Shown: positions 1 to 7,328, counted from the stretch's first letter. The stretch is 21,996 nucleotides of DNA from Bacillota bacterium (GCA_023409955.1 JAEYQQ010000169.1:1-21996); one strand, 5' to 3'. A program made the numbers and translations. The notes: a model not told the origin generated them from the sequence alone.

Positions 1-827
1 TCCCCGGCAATATAGCCAAGAGCCTTTTGCTTTTCAGCTTCACTGGCATCCACGCTTTGCAAATATAGGGCATAGCCCATCACTGCGGTAAGTGGGGTGC
101 GCATTTCATGGGCTAGGCTATCAATAAACAGCTGCTTGCGCTCTGATTGCTCTGTTAGTTCATCTTCCTGGGCTTTCACGGCCAGAGCCATTTTTTCAAA
201 CTGTCGAGCCAGTTCAGCCGTTTCATCCTGACCGCGTGTAGGCAAAAACACGGTGTAATCGCCATCTGCAATGGCTGCTGCTGCCTTTTGAAGCCTGCCC
301 ACAGGCCGCATGATGACACTGGCAATAACCAGGGCGCTGATTAAAATCAACACGGAGCCGCAAAGGCAGAGCAATAGTGCCAGGGACAAAAGCCGGTCCC
401 TGTTTTCATACAACCCCTCAAGGTCCCTTTCATACAAAAGGGTCAGGGTTTCGCTTAAATGCTGTGCAATGTACAATGTTTTATTTTTTAACAGATACCT
501 TTGCATATTGCTTTCCGGCAGTATTTCAGGCATTAGAGTCTGCTCTCCCCATAGGGTGCGGCCATCTTTGAGCAGGACAAGCTTTACGCCTTGTGCGTTG
601 TAAAAGGCATCTTGCTTGGCCATTTCATCCCGCAGGGGCTGCAATTCCAGGTCCTTGGTACGTTGGTAGAGGACAGATGCGATGATGGCTGCTTCCGTCA
701 GTGCCCGGTCCTTCTCTGTTTGAATGGCAGATGTGAAGCTCTCTTGGATAATAATCCCCGTACCCGCACTCAAAAGCAGCAGAAATACCGCCAGCATCAT
801 CAACAGCAGCTTGTAGCGCAGCTTCAT
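1..827 (-). CDS. Sensor histidine kinase, C-terminus outside window
   Basis: Membrane sensor kinase that should phosphorylate the adjacent response regulator. The frame read leftward from the ATG at 825-827 stays open for 275 codons to the window edge. Residues 5-27 form a first membrane helix, about 28-145 an extracytoplasmic sensor region with no recognised fold, and 147-172 a second helix. A HAMP linker follows at about 173-225, beginning at the MRPVGRL sequence. A HisKA segment contains the phospho-acceptor His240 in SLAHEMRTPL. The catalytic ATPase domain lies outside the window. The ATG overlaps the TGA of the response regulator (ATGA), so the pair is translationally coupled. The signal is unknown. 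Short apparent ORFs on the other strand here are shadows. Confidence 0.93.
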   Translation of the reverse strand, partial: MKLRYKLLLMMLAVFLLLLSAGTGIIIQESFTSAIQTEKDRALTEAAIIASVLYQRTKDLELQPLRDEMAKQDAFYNAQGVKLVLLKDGRTLWGEQTLMPEILPESNMQRYLLKNKTLYIAQHLSETLTLLYERDLEGLYENRDRLLSLALLLCLCGSVLILISALVIASVIMRPVGRLQKAAAAIADGDYTVFLPTRGQDETAELARQFEKMALAVKAQEDELTEQSERKQLFIDSLAHEMRTPLTAVMGYALYLQSVDASEAEKQKALGYIAG

Positions 828-1489
828 ACCAAGACCCTCCCCATGGGTGCAAATCTGTATCCGAACTTGTATACCGTTTCAATGCAGCCGGTGTTCAGCT
901 TCCGGCGCAGGCGCTGTATATGCACATCCACGGTTCTGGTTTCACCTAAATAGTCGTACCCCCAGGCCATGCGCAGCAGCTGTTCACGGCTTAAGGCAAT
1001 GTTACGCTGGCTGATCAATGTTCGCAGCAGGTCATATTCCTGAGCCGTCAGATTCAGCGGCTCCCCGTCCAAATAGGCCGACCGGGCACGAAAATCCACC
1101 TTCAGCCGTTTATCCTGATAGCTTTCCTGCTGCCGGCCGGTCCTTCGCAAGACGGCGTCAATCCTGGCCAGCACCTCCGCTGGTTCAAAGGGCTTTAAAA
1201 TGTAGTCATCCGCCCCCATGGTCAGCCCCCGCACCCGGTCGCTGACGGCTGTTTTGGCGGTGAGAAAGATTACGGGAACATCTTGCTCAATGCATATTTG
1301 CGCAAGGGAAAAACCATCCCGTCCAGGCAGCATAATATCCAGCAGGGCTATATCCGCGCCCTTTTGCAGTTCTTCTTCGGCGCCATATGTGTCCTGCGCC
1401 AACATAACGGTGTTACCCACCAGGCATAAATGCATTTGAATCAGATCGAGGATCGCCGCCTCATCATCCACCACCAGCACCCGGGCCAT
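824..1489 (-). CDS. OmpR/PhoB-family response regulator
   Basis: DNA-binding partner of the histidine kinase encoded directly downstream. From ATG 1489 it has 221 residues, normal for the family. The receiver domain covers about 1-118, with the acidic pair at D8-D9, phospho-acceptor D51 in ALLDIMLP, a Thr in IFLTAK and a Lys in ILKPF. The winged-helix DNA-binding domain covers about 125-217, with TAQEYDLL, LSREQLL and TVDVHIQRLRRK. I chose ATG 1489 (MARVLVVDDE) because a GGAAGGA stands about 10 bases upstream. A GTG at 1498 is also in frame, but its spacing to that site is only about 2 bases. Two TGTAAC repeats 11 bp apart upstream suggest autoregulation. The target genes are not shown by the sequence. 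Confidence 0.95.
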   Translation of the reverse strand: MARVLVVDDEAAILDLIQMHLCLVGNTVMLAQDTYGAEEELQKGADIALLDIMLPGRDGFSLAQICIEQDVPVIFLTAKTAVSDRVRGLTMGADDYILKPFEPAEVLARIDAVLRRTGRQQESYQDKRLKVDFRARSAYLDGEPLNLTAQEYDLLRTLISQRNIALSREQLLRMAWGYDYLGETRTVDVHIQRLRRKLNTGCIETVYKFGYRFAPMGRVLV

Positions 1490-1543
1490 ATATGCCACAT
1501 CCTTCCATATAATTTTATTATATCACAATTGCGGCGTGTATCG

Positions 1544-1560
1544 TGTAACAGTGTTGTAAC
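1544..1560 (-). promoter_or_regulatory. Tandem 11-bp repeat, candidate response-regulator operator
   Basis: TGTAAC occurs at 1544-1549 and again at 1555-1560 (GTTACA on the coding strand), exactly 11 bp apart. One helical turn between direct half-sites is the usual geometry for dimers of OmpR/PhoB-type winged-helix regulators. A TATAAT-like -10 (plus-strand ATTATA, about 1516-1521) lies between the repeats and the response-regulator start. No good -35 is visible, as is common for activator-dependent promoters. Autoregulation is inference. Confidence 0.5.
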
Positions 1561-1581
1561 CGGTTTTGATTTGTGGAATAC

Positions 1582-1619
1582 AAAAAAGCGTTCCGATCCC
1601 GCAGGGCGGGAAGGAACGC
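1582..1619 (-). terminator. Rho-independent terminator of the serine hydrolase gene
   Basis: An inverted repeat with outer arms GCGTTCC (1588-1594) and GGAACGC (1613-1619) and additional G/C pairing inside is followed, on the minus strand, by a run of six T (1582-1587). It lies 20 bases past the stop of the leftward serine hydrolase gene and insulates it from the response-regulator promoter. Confidence 0.85.
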
Positions 1620-1638
1620 ATATACGCAATTGCGATGT

Positions 1639-2805
1639 TTACTTCTTTGTAAATAGGGGATAAACGTATTCAAACAGGTTTCTGGGCAATACGCCGATGC
1701 GCCCTTTTCTGACCTGGCTGCAACCGTTGGAAAGCATAACAAACACAAATTCAGTTTCCGGGTCGAATGCCAAAAGGGTCATGGAACCGTTGTACAGCCC
1801 GTGATGCCCATACACTGTTTTGCCCTCTGCAAGGTTATTGATACGGCTCACGCTCAGCCCATAGGGACTGTGGGCGGTAACGCTGGCGTTAAGCTCTGCC
1901 TGGTTCATGCGCATTAAGTTGACACTTTCCGGATTCAGCAGTCGAACACCGTTATAGCTTCCGTCGCCGCATAGCACTGCGCCTAGTTTCGCCAGATCCG
2001 CAGCGCGGATGAAAAGCTCGCCCACGGTGATGCGGTAATGGCTCTCCGGGTCTGGAAAGTCGTCATATGGGTCGGATATAAATTTCGCTGCGCTTCTGAA
2101 TAAGGAACCATTTTTGTATATACTGGCCACGTGCTCGGGGTGTTCAAGGCAGCATGCATTGTATGCGGCATCGATATCAAGGGGCGCAAACACGTTTTCC
2201 CTCATGTATCGATTGACGCTGACCTGTGCCGCCGCCTCCATAATGGAGCCCATTAACCCTGCGCCGAAATTCGAATAGGAGTATTTGCTTCCAGGTGCAT
2301 TGTCGGTGAAATTTGCAGGCCGCCTGGCATCTTTTGAAAGCATGTTATAAATTGTGTTTTTTGCCGAGGAAAACCCCCCGGCTTGACTGATGGATGTGGT
2401 GTGGCTCATGATCTGCCGCAGTGTAATGGGGATGCCGGGATGGTGGGGGTTGGCAATCTCATAGCCGAAGTAAGTGCTGATATCCTGATCCAAATTAACC
2501 TTGCCCTGCTCATACAATTGCATGATGCCGATGGCGCTGATCATTTTGGTAACGGACGCACTACGGAAATACGTATCTGCAGTGACAGGGGTTTTACTTC
2601 TTTTTGTGCTGTACCCATAATAGCGCTGATAAACAATTTCCCCGTGGCGCATGACAACCAGGGCGCCGCCTGTTGCTCTGCCCTTTTGGAAGAATTGATC
2701 CACCTGCGCGTCAATCTCATGCATGTCTATCTGTCCCGCACAGGCAGTGACTACAGGCAGCAACGCCAAGATTACGGATACTGCAAACACGAACAAACGC
2801 TTCAT
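1639..2805 (-). CDS. Secreted serine hydrolase (beta-lactamase/class C family)
   Basis: Predicted extracytoplasmic hydrolase of the PF00144 family (penicillin-binding-protein-like or esterase-like). The protein has 388 residues from ATG 2805, chosen because AAGGAG stands 9 bases upstream; an upstream in-frame start lacks such a site. Residues 1-21 are a signal peptide ending in VTAC, so Cys22 may carry a lipid. The catalytic Ser84-x-x-Lys87 (SVTK), Tyr177-x-Asn179 (YSN) and a C-terminal HHG near 334-336 (in place of the usual HTG or HxG) are visible. These give the fold and chemistry but not the substrate; peptidoglycan peptides, D-amino-acid esters or lipids are possible. The gene is monocistronic, with a near-consensus promoter at 2858-2886 and a terminator at 1582-1619. 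Confidence 0.93.
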   Translation of the reverse strand: MKRLFVFAVSVILALLPVVTACAGQIDMHEIDAQVDQFFQKGRATGGALVVMRHGEIVYQRYYGYSTKRSKTPVTADTYFRSASVTKMISAIGIMQLYEQGKVNLDQDISTYFGYEIANPHHPGIPITLRQIMSHTTSISQAGGFSSAKNTIYNMLSKDARRPANFTDNAPGSKYSYSNFGAGLMGSIMEAAAQVSVNRYMRENVFAPLDIDAAYNACCLEHPEHVASIYKNGSLFRSAAKFISDPYDDFPDPESHYRITVGELFIRAADLAKLGAVLCGDGSYNGVRLLNPESVNLMRMNQAELNASVTAHSPYGLSVSRINNLAEGKTVYGHHGLYNGSMTLLAFDPETEFVFVMLSNGCSQVRKGRIGVLPRNLFEYVYPLFTKK

Positions 2806-2857
2806 TGGTAACCGCTCCTTAATGAAAGGCTGTAACATTTGTAAAAATCATTATAAG

Positions 2858-2886
2858 AATATATCATGCAGTATATATTGTGTCAA
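2858..2886 (-). promoter_or_regulatory. Sigma-A-type promoter of the serine hydrolase
   Basis: On the minus strand, TTGACA (2881-2886) and TATATT (2858-2863) are separated by exactly 17 bp. A leader of roughly 45 bases follows before ATG 2805. Within that leader lie TGTAAC and TGTAAA (2831-2845), which resemble the half-sites upstream of the neighbouring response regulator but are 9 bp apart, not 11. Confidence 0.75.
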
Positions 2887-3012
2887 CATAGACCTTTATA
2901 AGCTTGGCATGTCAGTAGCAATTTATTCCATCTACAGGCATGCGTCTATTTTTCTTGCAAGTATTATCGGCAACAATGGCCTTGTAAGGCCGTCTGTCAA
3001 CTGCTTCCGTTC

Positions 3013-3041
3013 TTTACAATACAGCCAAAACCCGATACAAT
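3013..3041 (+). promoter_or_regulatory. Promoter of parAB
   Basis: TTTACA (3013-3018) and TACAAT (3036-3041) are separated by 17 bp, about 33 bases upstream of the parA start. The 2887-3012 stretch between this promoter and the divergent hydrolase promoter shows no gene or clear element. Confidence 0.65.
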
Positions 3042-3073
3042 AGGATAGGGTTCGACCCGGAGAGGACAAAAGC

Positions 3074-3841
3074 ATGGGTAAGATCATCGCGGTAACCAAT
3101 CAAAAGGGCGGCGTGGGCAAAACCACTACCGCTGTTAATCTGTCTGCCTGTCTGGCAGAAGCGGGGCAGCGAGTGCTGGCTGTGGATTTTGATCCCCAGG
3201 GCAACACCACCAGCGGCCTGGGCCAAAAGGCGTCCAAGCACAGCGCATATGAAACCTTGGTGGCACAGGCGGAAATAGGGGATTGCATTGTATCCACCCG
3301 CGTAAAAGGGCTGGATCTTTTGCCTGCCGATATTCGCCTGGCCGGTGCGGAGATAGAGCTGGTGAATATCGAGGGCCGCGAGTATCGTTTAAAGGAAGCC
3401 TTGAAAAGCGTTTCTTCAATGTATGATTTTATATTTATCGATTGTCCGCCCTCCCTTGGGCTATTGACCGTAAACGCCATGGCTGCGGCCACACGGGTGT
3501 TGGTGCCAATCCAGTGCGAGTATTTTGCCCTGGAAGGCGTCACCTCCCTGATGAACACCATCAGCCGGATCAATCGTACCATCAATCCTACCCTGGATAT
3601 CGAAGGAATTTTGCTCACCATGCTGGATGGGCGGACAAACCTGGGCCTCCAGGTAGTGGATCAGGTCAAGCGGCGCTTTAAAAACAAGGTGTACGCCGTA
3701 ACCATCCCTCGTAACGTGCGCTTGGGCGAAGCACCTAGCCACGGCTTGCCTATCCATTTGTATGACAGCCGCAGCGCCGGGGCGGAGGCCTACCGCGCCT
3801 TGGCCAAGGAGGTCCTGGAGCGCAACGGGGTGCTGAAATAG
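3074..3841 (+). CDS. parA: Chromosome-partitioning ATPase ParA (Soj)
   Basis: Walker-type ATPase that binds DNA non-specifically as an ATP dimer and works with ParB in origin segregation and regulation of replication initiation. It has 255 residues, the size of chromosomal Soj proteins, without the N-terminal HTH seen in many plasmid ParAs. The deviant Walker A motif KGGVGKTT is at residues 11-18, the switch region with D40 at FDPQGN, and a Walker B-like FIFIDCPPSLG near residue 125. The ATG has a purine-rich GGAGAGG site about 8 bases upstream. parB follows after 85 bases in the same direction. The family assignment is secure; a chromosomal rather than plasmid role is inferred from size and surrounding metabolic genes. 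Confidence 0.96.
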   Translation: MGKIIAVTNQKGGVGKTTTAVNLSACLAEAGQRVLAVDFDPQGNTTSGLGQKASKHSAYETLVAQAEIGDCIVSTRVKGLDLLPADIRLAGAEIELVNIEGREYRLKEALKSVSSMYDFIFIDCPPSLGLLTVNAMAAATRVLVPIQCEYFALEGVTSLMNTISRINRTINPTLDIEGILLTMLDGRTNLGLQVVDQVKRRFKNKVYAVTIPRNVRLGEAPSHGLPIHLYDSRSAGAEAYRALAKEVLERNGVLK

Positions 3842-3850
3842 TTGTTTTTA

Positions 3851-3903
3851 ATACCGATGCTGACCCGGCGTAAGTCATTGCAGCTCAGCCGGGTATTCGG
3901 TAT
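3851..3903 (+). other. Long imperfect hairpin between parA and parB
   Basis: Arms ATACCGA (3851-3857)/TCGGTAT (3897-3903) enclose inner arms ACCCGGC (3863-3869)/GCCGGGT (3888-3894) with an 18-base loop. No T-run follows, so it is unlikely to be a plain terminator. It may be an RNA processing or stability element that sets the ParA:ParB ratio (inference). Confidence 0.5.
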
Positions 3904-3926
3904 ACAATAAAGCAGGAAGTGTTTGC

Positions 3927-4781
3927 ATGAAGAAGACAGGTTTGGGCCGCGGCTTGGACGAGCTTTTGCCCATGGGCGACGACCTATTGGGCAGTACCGT
4001 AAAGGAAATTTCCATTGGCGATATTGACCCCAACGAGGGTCAGCCACGCCGTACCTTTACGGAGGACAATTTGAATCAGCTTGCCCAGAGCATTAAGGAA
4101 GCCGGGGTTTTGCAGCCCATACTTGTTGTGGAAATGGGTAGCCGCTACCGCATTGTGGCCGGAGAGCGCCGCTGGCGCGCCGCGCGGTTGGCGGGGCTTG
4201 CCACCATCCCCTGTATCGTCAAGGATATGGACCGCCGCCAGCAAATGGAGGCAGCGCTGATTGAAAACCTCCAGCGGGAGGATTTGAACCCCATGGAAGA
4301 GGCTGCGGCCATTCGCTCCCTCATGCAGCAGTGCGGCTATACCCAGGAAGCTGCCGCCAAGCGTCTGGGTAAGAGCCGACCGGCCATCGCCAACATTCTG
4401 CGGCTTTTGAACTTACCCCAGGAGGTAATGGACATGGTCCGCAAGGGCACCCTCTCTGCCGGCCATGCCAGGGTGCTGGCTGGGTTGGAGGATGAAGCAC
4501 GTCAGATTGATCTGGCCCGGCAGACCCTGCTCTCCGGCCTTAGCGTGCGGCAGCTGGAACAGCTGGCTGCCAAGCCGCTGGATGTGCCCAAGCCCAAGCC
4601 CGCTGAAAAAACACTGCCTGTGGAGTTGTCTGAACTGGAAGGCCGTATGCAGGAGGTGCTGGGGGTGCGCACTACCTTTACCGGAAGTGCCAAAAAAGGC
4701 AAGATCGTTTTGCAGTATTACAGCGCCGAAGAGCTGGAACGTTTATACCAGGCCATGGAGCGTTTAGCAAGGGAAGAATAA
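3927..4781 (+). CDS. parB: Chromosome-partitioning protein ParB (Spo0J)
   Basis: CTP-dependent DNA clamp that loads at parS, spreads along DNA and stimulates ParA; it also recruits SMC. The protein has 284 residues, normal for the family. The N-terminal GRGLDELL ParA-contact segment is at 8-15. The ParB/Srx CTPase domain (about 25-115) contains QPRRTF, GERRWRA and ENLQREDLNPMEEA. A helix-turn-helix covers about 125-165 (YTQEAAAKRLGKSRPAIANI), and a C-terminal dimerisation domain about 225-284. The ATG has AGGAAG 7 bases upstream. It lies downstream of parA and ends before a strong hairpin. No consensus parS palindrome was seen in the window. Confidence 0.96.
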   Translation: MKKTGLGRGLDELLPMGDDLLGSTVKEISIGDIDPNEGQPRRTFTEDNLNQLAQSIKEAGVLQPILVVEMGSRYRIVAGERRWRAARLAGLATIPCIVKDMDRRQQMEAALIENLQREDLNPMEEAAAIRSLMQQCGYTQEAAAKRLGKSRPAIANILRLLNLPQEVMDMVRKGTLSAGHARVLAGLEDEARQIDLARQTLLSGLSVRQLEQLAAKPLDVPKPKPAEKTLPVELSELEGRMQEVLGVRTTFTGSAKKGKIVLQYYSAEELERLYQAMERLAREE

Positions 4782-4796
4782 TGCTGCAATGAAAAA

Positions 4797-4827
4797 GGGA
4801 GGCTTCTTTCAAATAAGGAAGCCTCCC
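4797..4827 (+). terminator. Terminator downstream of parB
   Basis: A perfect 10-bp inverted repeat, GGGAGGCTTC (4797-4806) and GAAGCCTCCC (4818-4827), with an 11-base loop sits 16 bases past the parB stop. The rightward tail (TGTGTTGTT) is only moderately T-rich. Leftward, the stem is followed by five T, so it could stop transcription in both directions. Confidence 0.75.
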
Positions 4828-4860
4828 TGTGTTGTTAATGATTAAGTTGAAAGTCTATGA

Positions 4861-4889
4861 TTGACAGTCGTCACATCAAATAATATGAT
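4861..4889 (+). promoter_or_regulatory. Near-consensus promoter of the small DUF6054-like gene
   Basis: TTGACA (4861-4866) and TATGAT (4884-4889) are separated by 17 bp, about 50 bases upstream of the TTG start at 4941. A perfect -35 and good -10 imply substantial constitutive transcription. Confidence 0.7.
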
Positions 4890-4940
4890 TTAAATAAAGT
4901 ATAACGGACAGAAAAAGATAGTACACAAAGGTGATTCGTC

Positions 4941-5225
4941 TTGTCCGCCGATGTACAAACCATCTGCATTCAAAAGCCTCTACACAAAGCCCTTTATCTT
5001 ATTATAGAGGTCAGTGAGCGCCGTGTGTCATTGATGCATATGCAAAACGATCCTGGATCTGCCATAGTAGTTTTGGAAAAGTACTATATACGCATGCGGG
5101 CAAGATCGGTGGCGACCGTTGTATTTGAAGATATGGAAGACCACTTGAAGGTATCCTGTGTTTGCAGCGGTTCTGGAAACACTTTTGAATTTGGGGCAAA
5201 TGAGCATTTTCAAGCTGCCATTTAA
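4941..5225 (+). CDS. Small DUF6054-like protein
   Basis: A 94-residue soluble protein of unknown function. The proposed start is TTG 4941, preceded by AAAGGTGAT with about 6 bases of spacing and by a near-consensus promoter; no better ATG exists upstream. The C-terminal half, with EKYYIRMRARSVATVVFED, CSGSGN and FGANEHFQAAI, resembles what I remember of DUF6054, a Firmicutes family of about 110 residues with a YY-R-S-A-x-T strand, a Gly-rich turn and a terminal aromatic/acidic segment. That match is by eye. No signal peptide or membrane helix is present. The gene stands alone between the parB terminator and the convergent nucleotidyltransferase. Confidence 0.65.
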   Translation: MSADVQTICIQKPLHKALYLIIEVSERRVSLMHMQNDPGSAIVVLEKYYIRMRARSVATVVFEDMEDHLKVSCVCSGSGNTFEFGANEHFQAAI

Positions 5226-5318
5226 AATGCCTTAAGAGAGATGCAGGTACAACCGGAAAAGCAAACATCCAAAAATGGTGCTATCCCATAACTGCCTTCT
5301 CACCTGTTAAGATGATTC

Positions 5319-5338
5319 GGCTTTTCATCAGCCTTTTA
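5319..5338 (+). terminator. Weak candidate terminator after the DUF6054-like gene
   Basis: A short stem GGCT/AGCC (5319-5333) with a 7-base loop is followed by TTTTAT. The stem is only 4 bp, so the call is tentative. Confidence 0.25.
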
Positions 5339-5380
5339 TATACATTTGATTCAATACGAATGTTGCATGAGGTACACCGT

Positions 5381-5402
5381 AGGGGCGATTATCAATCGTC
5401 CG
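5381..5402. repeat. Single REP-like intergenic hairpin
   Basis: GGGCGATT (5383-5390) and AATCGTCC (5394-5401) pair around a 3-base loop with one G-U. The flanking form (CCGTAGGGGCG...CGTCCGC) resembles the short GTAGGGGCG-type palindromes often scattered in Clostridia. Only one copy is in the window, so repeat status is inference. The rest of 5226-5449 shows nothing clear. Confidence 0.35.
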
Positions 5403-5449
5403 CAATGCTGCAGTGAACGGCTGTCGCGGTATCCTAACACTGATCCAGC

Positions 5450-6217
5450 CTATGCACTTTGCACATCATGAAATATCATATTCTTCATATAACTGGCAAA
5501 CTGGCGGCTGAAAGTAAAGGTAACAGTCATTTTCAGGCCGGATACATAGCAATCCAACGCTTGTTGAATCAGTGCTGCATATTTTTGAGGGAGATTGGCA
5601 GCGCCCCATTTTCCGCCCTCCGCTTTGGAGAGGATCAGACCGTCCTTCATATAAGCCAGCACACGGCATAGGTTCAGTATGATATAAATGGGGCTGCCCA
5701 ATATGTCATCTTCTGCATTTTCTATATCTGCCTTTATGCTGGCAAGGTAATCAGCTTTGGGAACGTCCCCAAACACCTGTGCAATGGGCTTGCCAACCAA
5801 AAAGACACCAACCTTTTTGGTGACTGTAAAATGGGCTGCCAAATCGGCATCCGTACCGTTCATGGTTTGGCAGTATGCTGTCAGGTCATGCATTGCTCTT
5901 TTTAGGTGCGCATTGGAAAAGTGCAGCAAAAAGGGTGTGGGATATGAAAAATCTTCGCAATCCTTTTTTAGAACCACGCTCATTTCAAAGCCTTTGGGTG
6001 GTGCGGCGGAAGTTAGTTCAAGCAATGTTCGGATCATTGCTTCCTTTTGCCCAAGCGCCACATCCTCGTACACAACCACCAGAAAATCAATATCGCTGGT
6101 ATCCCAGCAAAAGCAGCCAAAGGCAATGGAACCATGCACATAGATACCGCAAAGGTTATTGCCCAGGATGCTTTGGTACGCTTTACTGACTGTTGATAAT
6201 AATGTCGTATGCTCCAT
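5450..6217 (-). CDS. Nucleotidyltransferase, aminoglycoside adenylyltransferase-like
   Basis: Predicted Pol-beta-superfamily nucleotidyltransferase of the AadA/ANT type, which transfers AMP to a hydroxyl of a small substrate. The protein has 255 residues from ATG 6217, chosen because GGAGAG stands 5 bases upstream; a longer in-frame start has no such site. The catalytic signature is clear: G29-S30 in VHGSIAFG followed by D42-x-D44 in SDIDFLVVV. The C-terminal helical region (about 150-255) fits the DUF4111/AadA substrate domain. Aminoglycoside (streptomycin/spectinomycin) modification is the family's best known role, but many such chromosomal proteins are uncharacterised, so resistance should not be assumed. 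It is divergent from a Rob-like regulator gene and has its own promoter. Confidence 0.88.
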   Translation of the reverse strand: MEHTTLLSTVSKAYQSILGNNLCGIYVHGSIAFGCFCWDTSDIDFLVVVYEDVALGQKEAMIRTLLELTSAAPPKGFEMSVVLKKDCEDFSYPTPFLLHFSNAHLKRAMHDLTAYCQTMNGTDADLAAHFTVTKKVGVFLVGKPIAQVFGDVPKADYLASIKADIENAEDDILGSPIYIILNLCRVLAYMKDGLILSKAEGGKWGAANLPQKYAALIQQALDCYVSGLKMTVTFTFSRQFASYMKNMIFHDVQSA

Positions 6218-6253
6218 CTGTTCTCTCCGTGCTGTATCATGTGATTTGACTTT

Positions 6254-6282
6254 ATCATAAGTGTATAAGTTACGCATGTCAA
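6254..6282 (-). promoter_or_regulatory. Promoter of the nucleotidyltransferase gene
   Basis: On the minus strand, TTGACA (6277-6282) and TATGAT (6254-6259) are separated by exactly 17 bp, about 40 bases upstream of the start at 6217. Confidence 0.75.
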
Positions 6283-6351
6283 TTTTTTATGCTTTAAGAT
6301 GACAGTTGCAGCCTGCGCTGTTATGATACAGGCAAAACATTATAGAACCAT

Positions 6352-6379
6352 CCGTGATTATTTGTTGTCAAATTCACGG
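6352..6379. promoter_or_regulatory. Inverted repeat in the AraC/nucleotidyltransferase intergenic region
   Basis: CCGTGA (6352-6357) and TCACGG (6374-6379) form an inverted repeat separated by 16 bases, about 50 bases upstream of the AraC-type gene and between the two divergent genes. It could be a regulator-binding site; no function is demonstrated. Confidence 0.3.
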
Positions 6380-6427
6380 GCATACCAATGAAATTCCCTT
6401 TACAATGAATGTGAAGGAGGTTGGGGA

Positions 6428-7261
6428 ATGGACTTTGTGGAGCGGATGAACTGCGTAATGGAGTATGTGGAAGAATGCCTGGGAGATGAGCTGTGCCCTG
6501 AGAAAGTCGCAAGGATCATGGCCTGTCCCTTTTCGGTGTTTCAGCGATCCTTTGTACAGATCACCGGTATACCGGTTTCCGAGTACCTGAGGCGAAGAAG
6601 GCTAACCTGTGCGGCGTATGACCTTGCCAACACCCAGGAGAAAGTAATCGATATAGCGCTCAAGTACGGCTATGGGTCGCCGGATGCATTTGCCGCAGCC
6701 TTCAAGCGTATGCACGGCTTAAGCCCCGCAGCCGCCCGTGAGCCTGGTGCAAAACTTGCGTTTTACTGTCGTCTTTCCTTTGCCCTTACAATGAAGGGGG
6801 TCAACAAATTGGATTATCAATTAAAAGAAATGCAAGGTTTCAAGGTCATTGGCAAGCGGCTCACCACGTCCTATGGCGGGGGCACCTGGGCCATTGTCAA
6901 AAGCGACGGCAGTGCCCAAAGGCTTCAAGAGATCGGTTGTCACTTTTACGATTTGGGCTTATGCTTTGGGTTTTTGCAAGATGGCAGCAACGATTATATG
7001 TGCGCGGTTACATGGGCTGGGGAAGATGTTCCGGGCTTTGACAGCTATACTTACCCCGCTAGCTCTTGGCTGATCTTTGAGGCCGTCGGCTCAATCACCG
7101 GCCAGGCACTTGCGCAAACCTGGCAGCGCATCAACAATGAGTTTTTGCCCCAAAGCAAGTATCAAAAATCCGGCCTGCCCACCATTGAGAAATATACCCT
7201 GTGGAATGAGAAAGCAGACGAATGCTGTGTGGAGATTTGGGTTCCCGTAGTGGAAAAATGA
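6428..7261 (+). CDS. AraC-family regulator with GyrI-like effector domain (Rob-type)
   Basis: Transcription factor with the Rob/BmrR-like plan. The N-terminal AraC double helix-turn-helix (about 8-105) has VARIMACPFSVFQRSFVQITG and, in the second HTH, VIDIALKYGYGSPDAFAAAFKRMHGLSP. A C-terminal GyrI-like/effector-binding domain (about 125-277) starts at LDYQLKEMQGFKVIGKRL and ends with CCVEIWVPV. Such domains bind bulky, often cationic or lipophilic small molecules. The length of 277 residues is normal. ATG 6428 is preceded by AGGAGG at 7 bases. It is divergent from the nucleotidyltransferase gene, which makes that gene a plausible target; this is inference from position and the shared intergenic inverted repeat. 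Confidence 0.92.
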   Translation: MDFVERMNCVMEYVEECLGDELCPEKVARIMACPFSVFQRSFVQITGIPVSEYLRRRRLTCAAYDLANTQEKVIDIALKYGYGSPDAFAAAFKRMHGLSPAAAREPGAKLAFYCRLSFALTMKGVNKLDYQLKEMQGFKVIGKRLTTSYGGGTWAIVKSDGSAQRLQEIGCHFYDLGLCFGFLQDGSNDYMCAVTWAGEDVPGFDSYTYPASSWLIFEAVGSITGQALAQTWQRINNEFLPQSKYQKSGLPTIEKYTLWNEKADECCVEIWVPVVEK

Positions 7262-7283
7262 AAATGCCCCATGCAAAAATGTG

Positions 7284-7328
7284 CAGCCCCTTTCCATTTG
7301 GTGCAATGGAAAAGGGGCTGCTGCATGT
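7284..7328. terminator. Strong bidirectional terminator hairpin
   Basis: CAGCCCCTTTCCAT (7284-7297) pairs with the ATGGAAAAGGGGCTG segment ending at 7320, a stem of about 14 bp with one bulged A. Rightward it is followed by TGCTGCATGTTTT, leftward by CACATTTTT. It separates the rightward AraC gene from the leftward five-gene operon. The remaining sequence to 7496 shows no supported gene. Confidence 0.75.

Noticed and set aside
310..953. Rightward open frames opposite the histidine kinase and regulator
   Set aside because: The leftward kinase frame is continuous with helices, HAMP and the His box; the others are shadows.
2383..3043. Rightward open frames opposite and upstream of the serine hydrolase
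   Set aside because: They lie on the antisense strand of a well-supported gene or across its promoter and have no ribosome site.
3100..3621. 173-codon open frame antisense to parA
   Set aside because: Shadow of a clear Soj/ParA gene; no ribosome site or homology.
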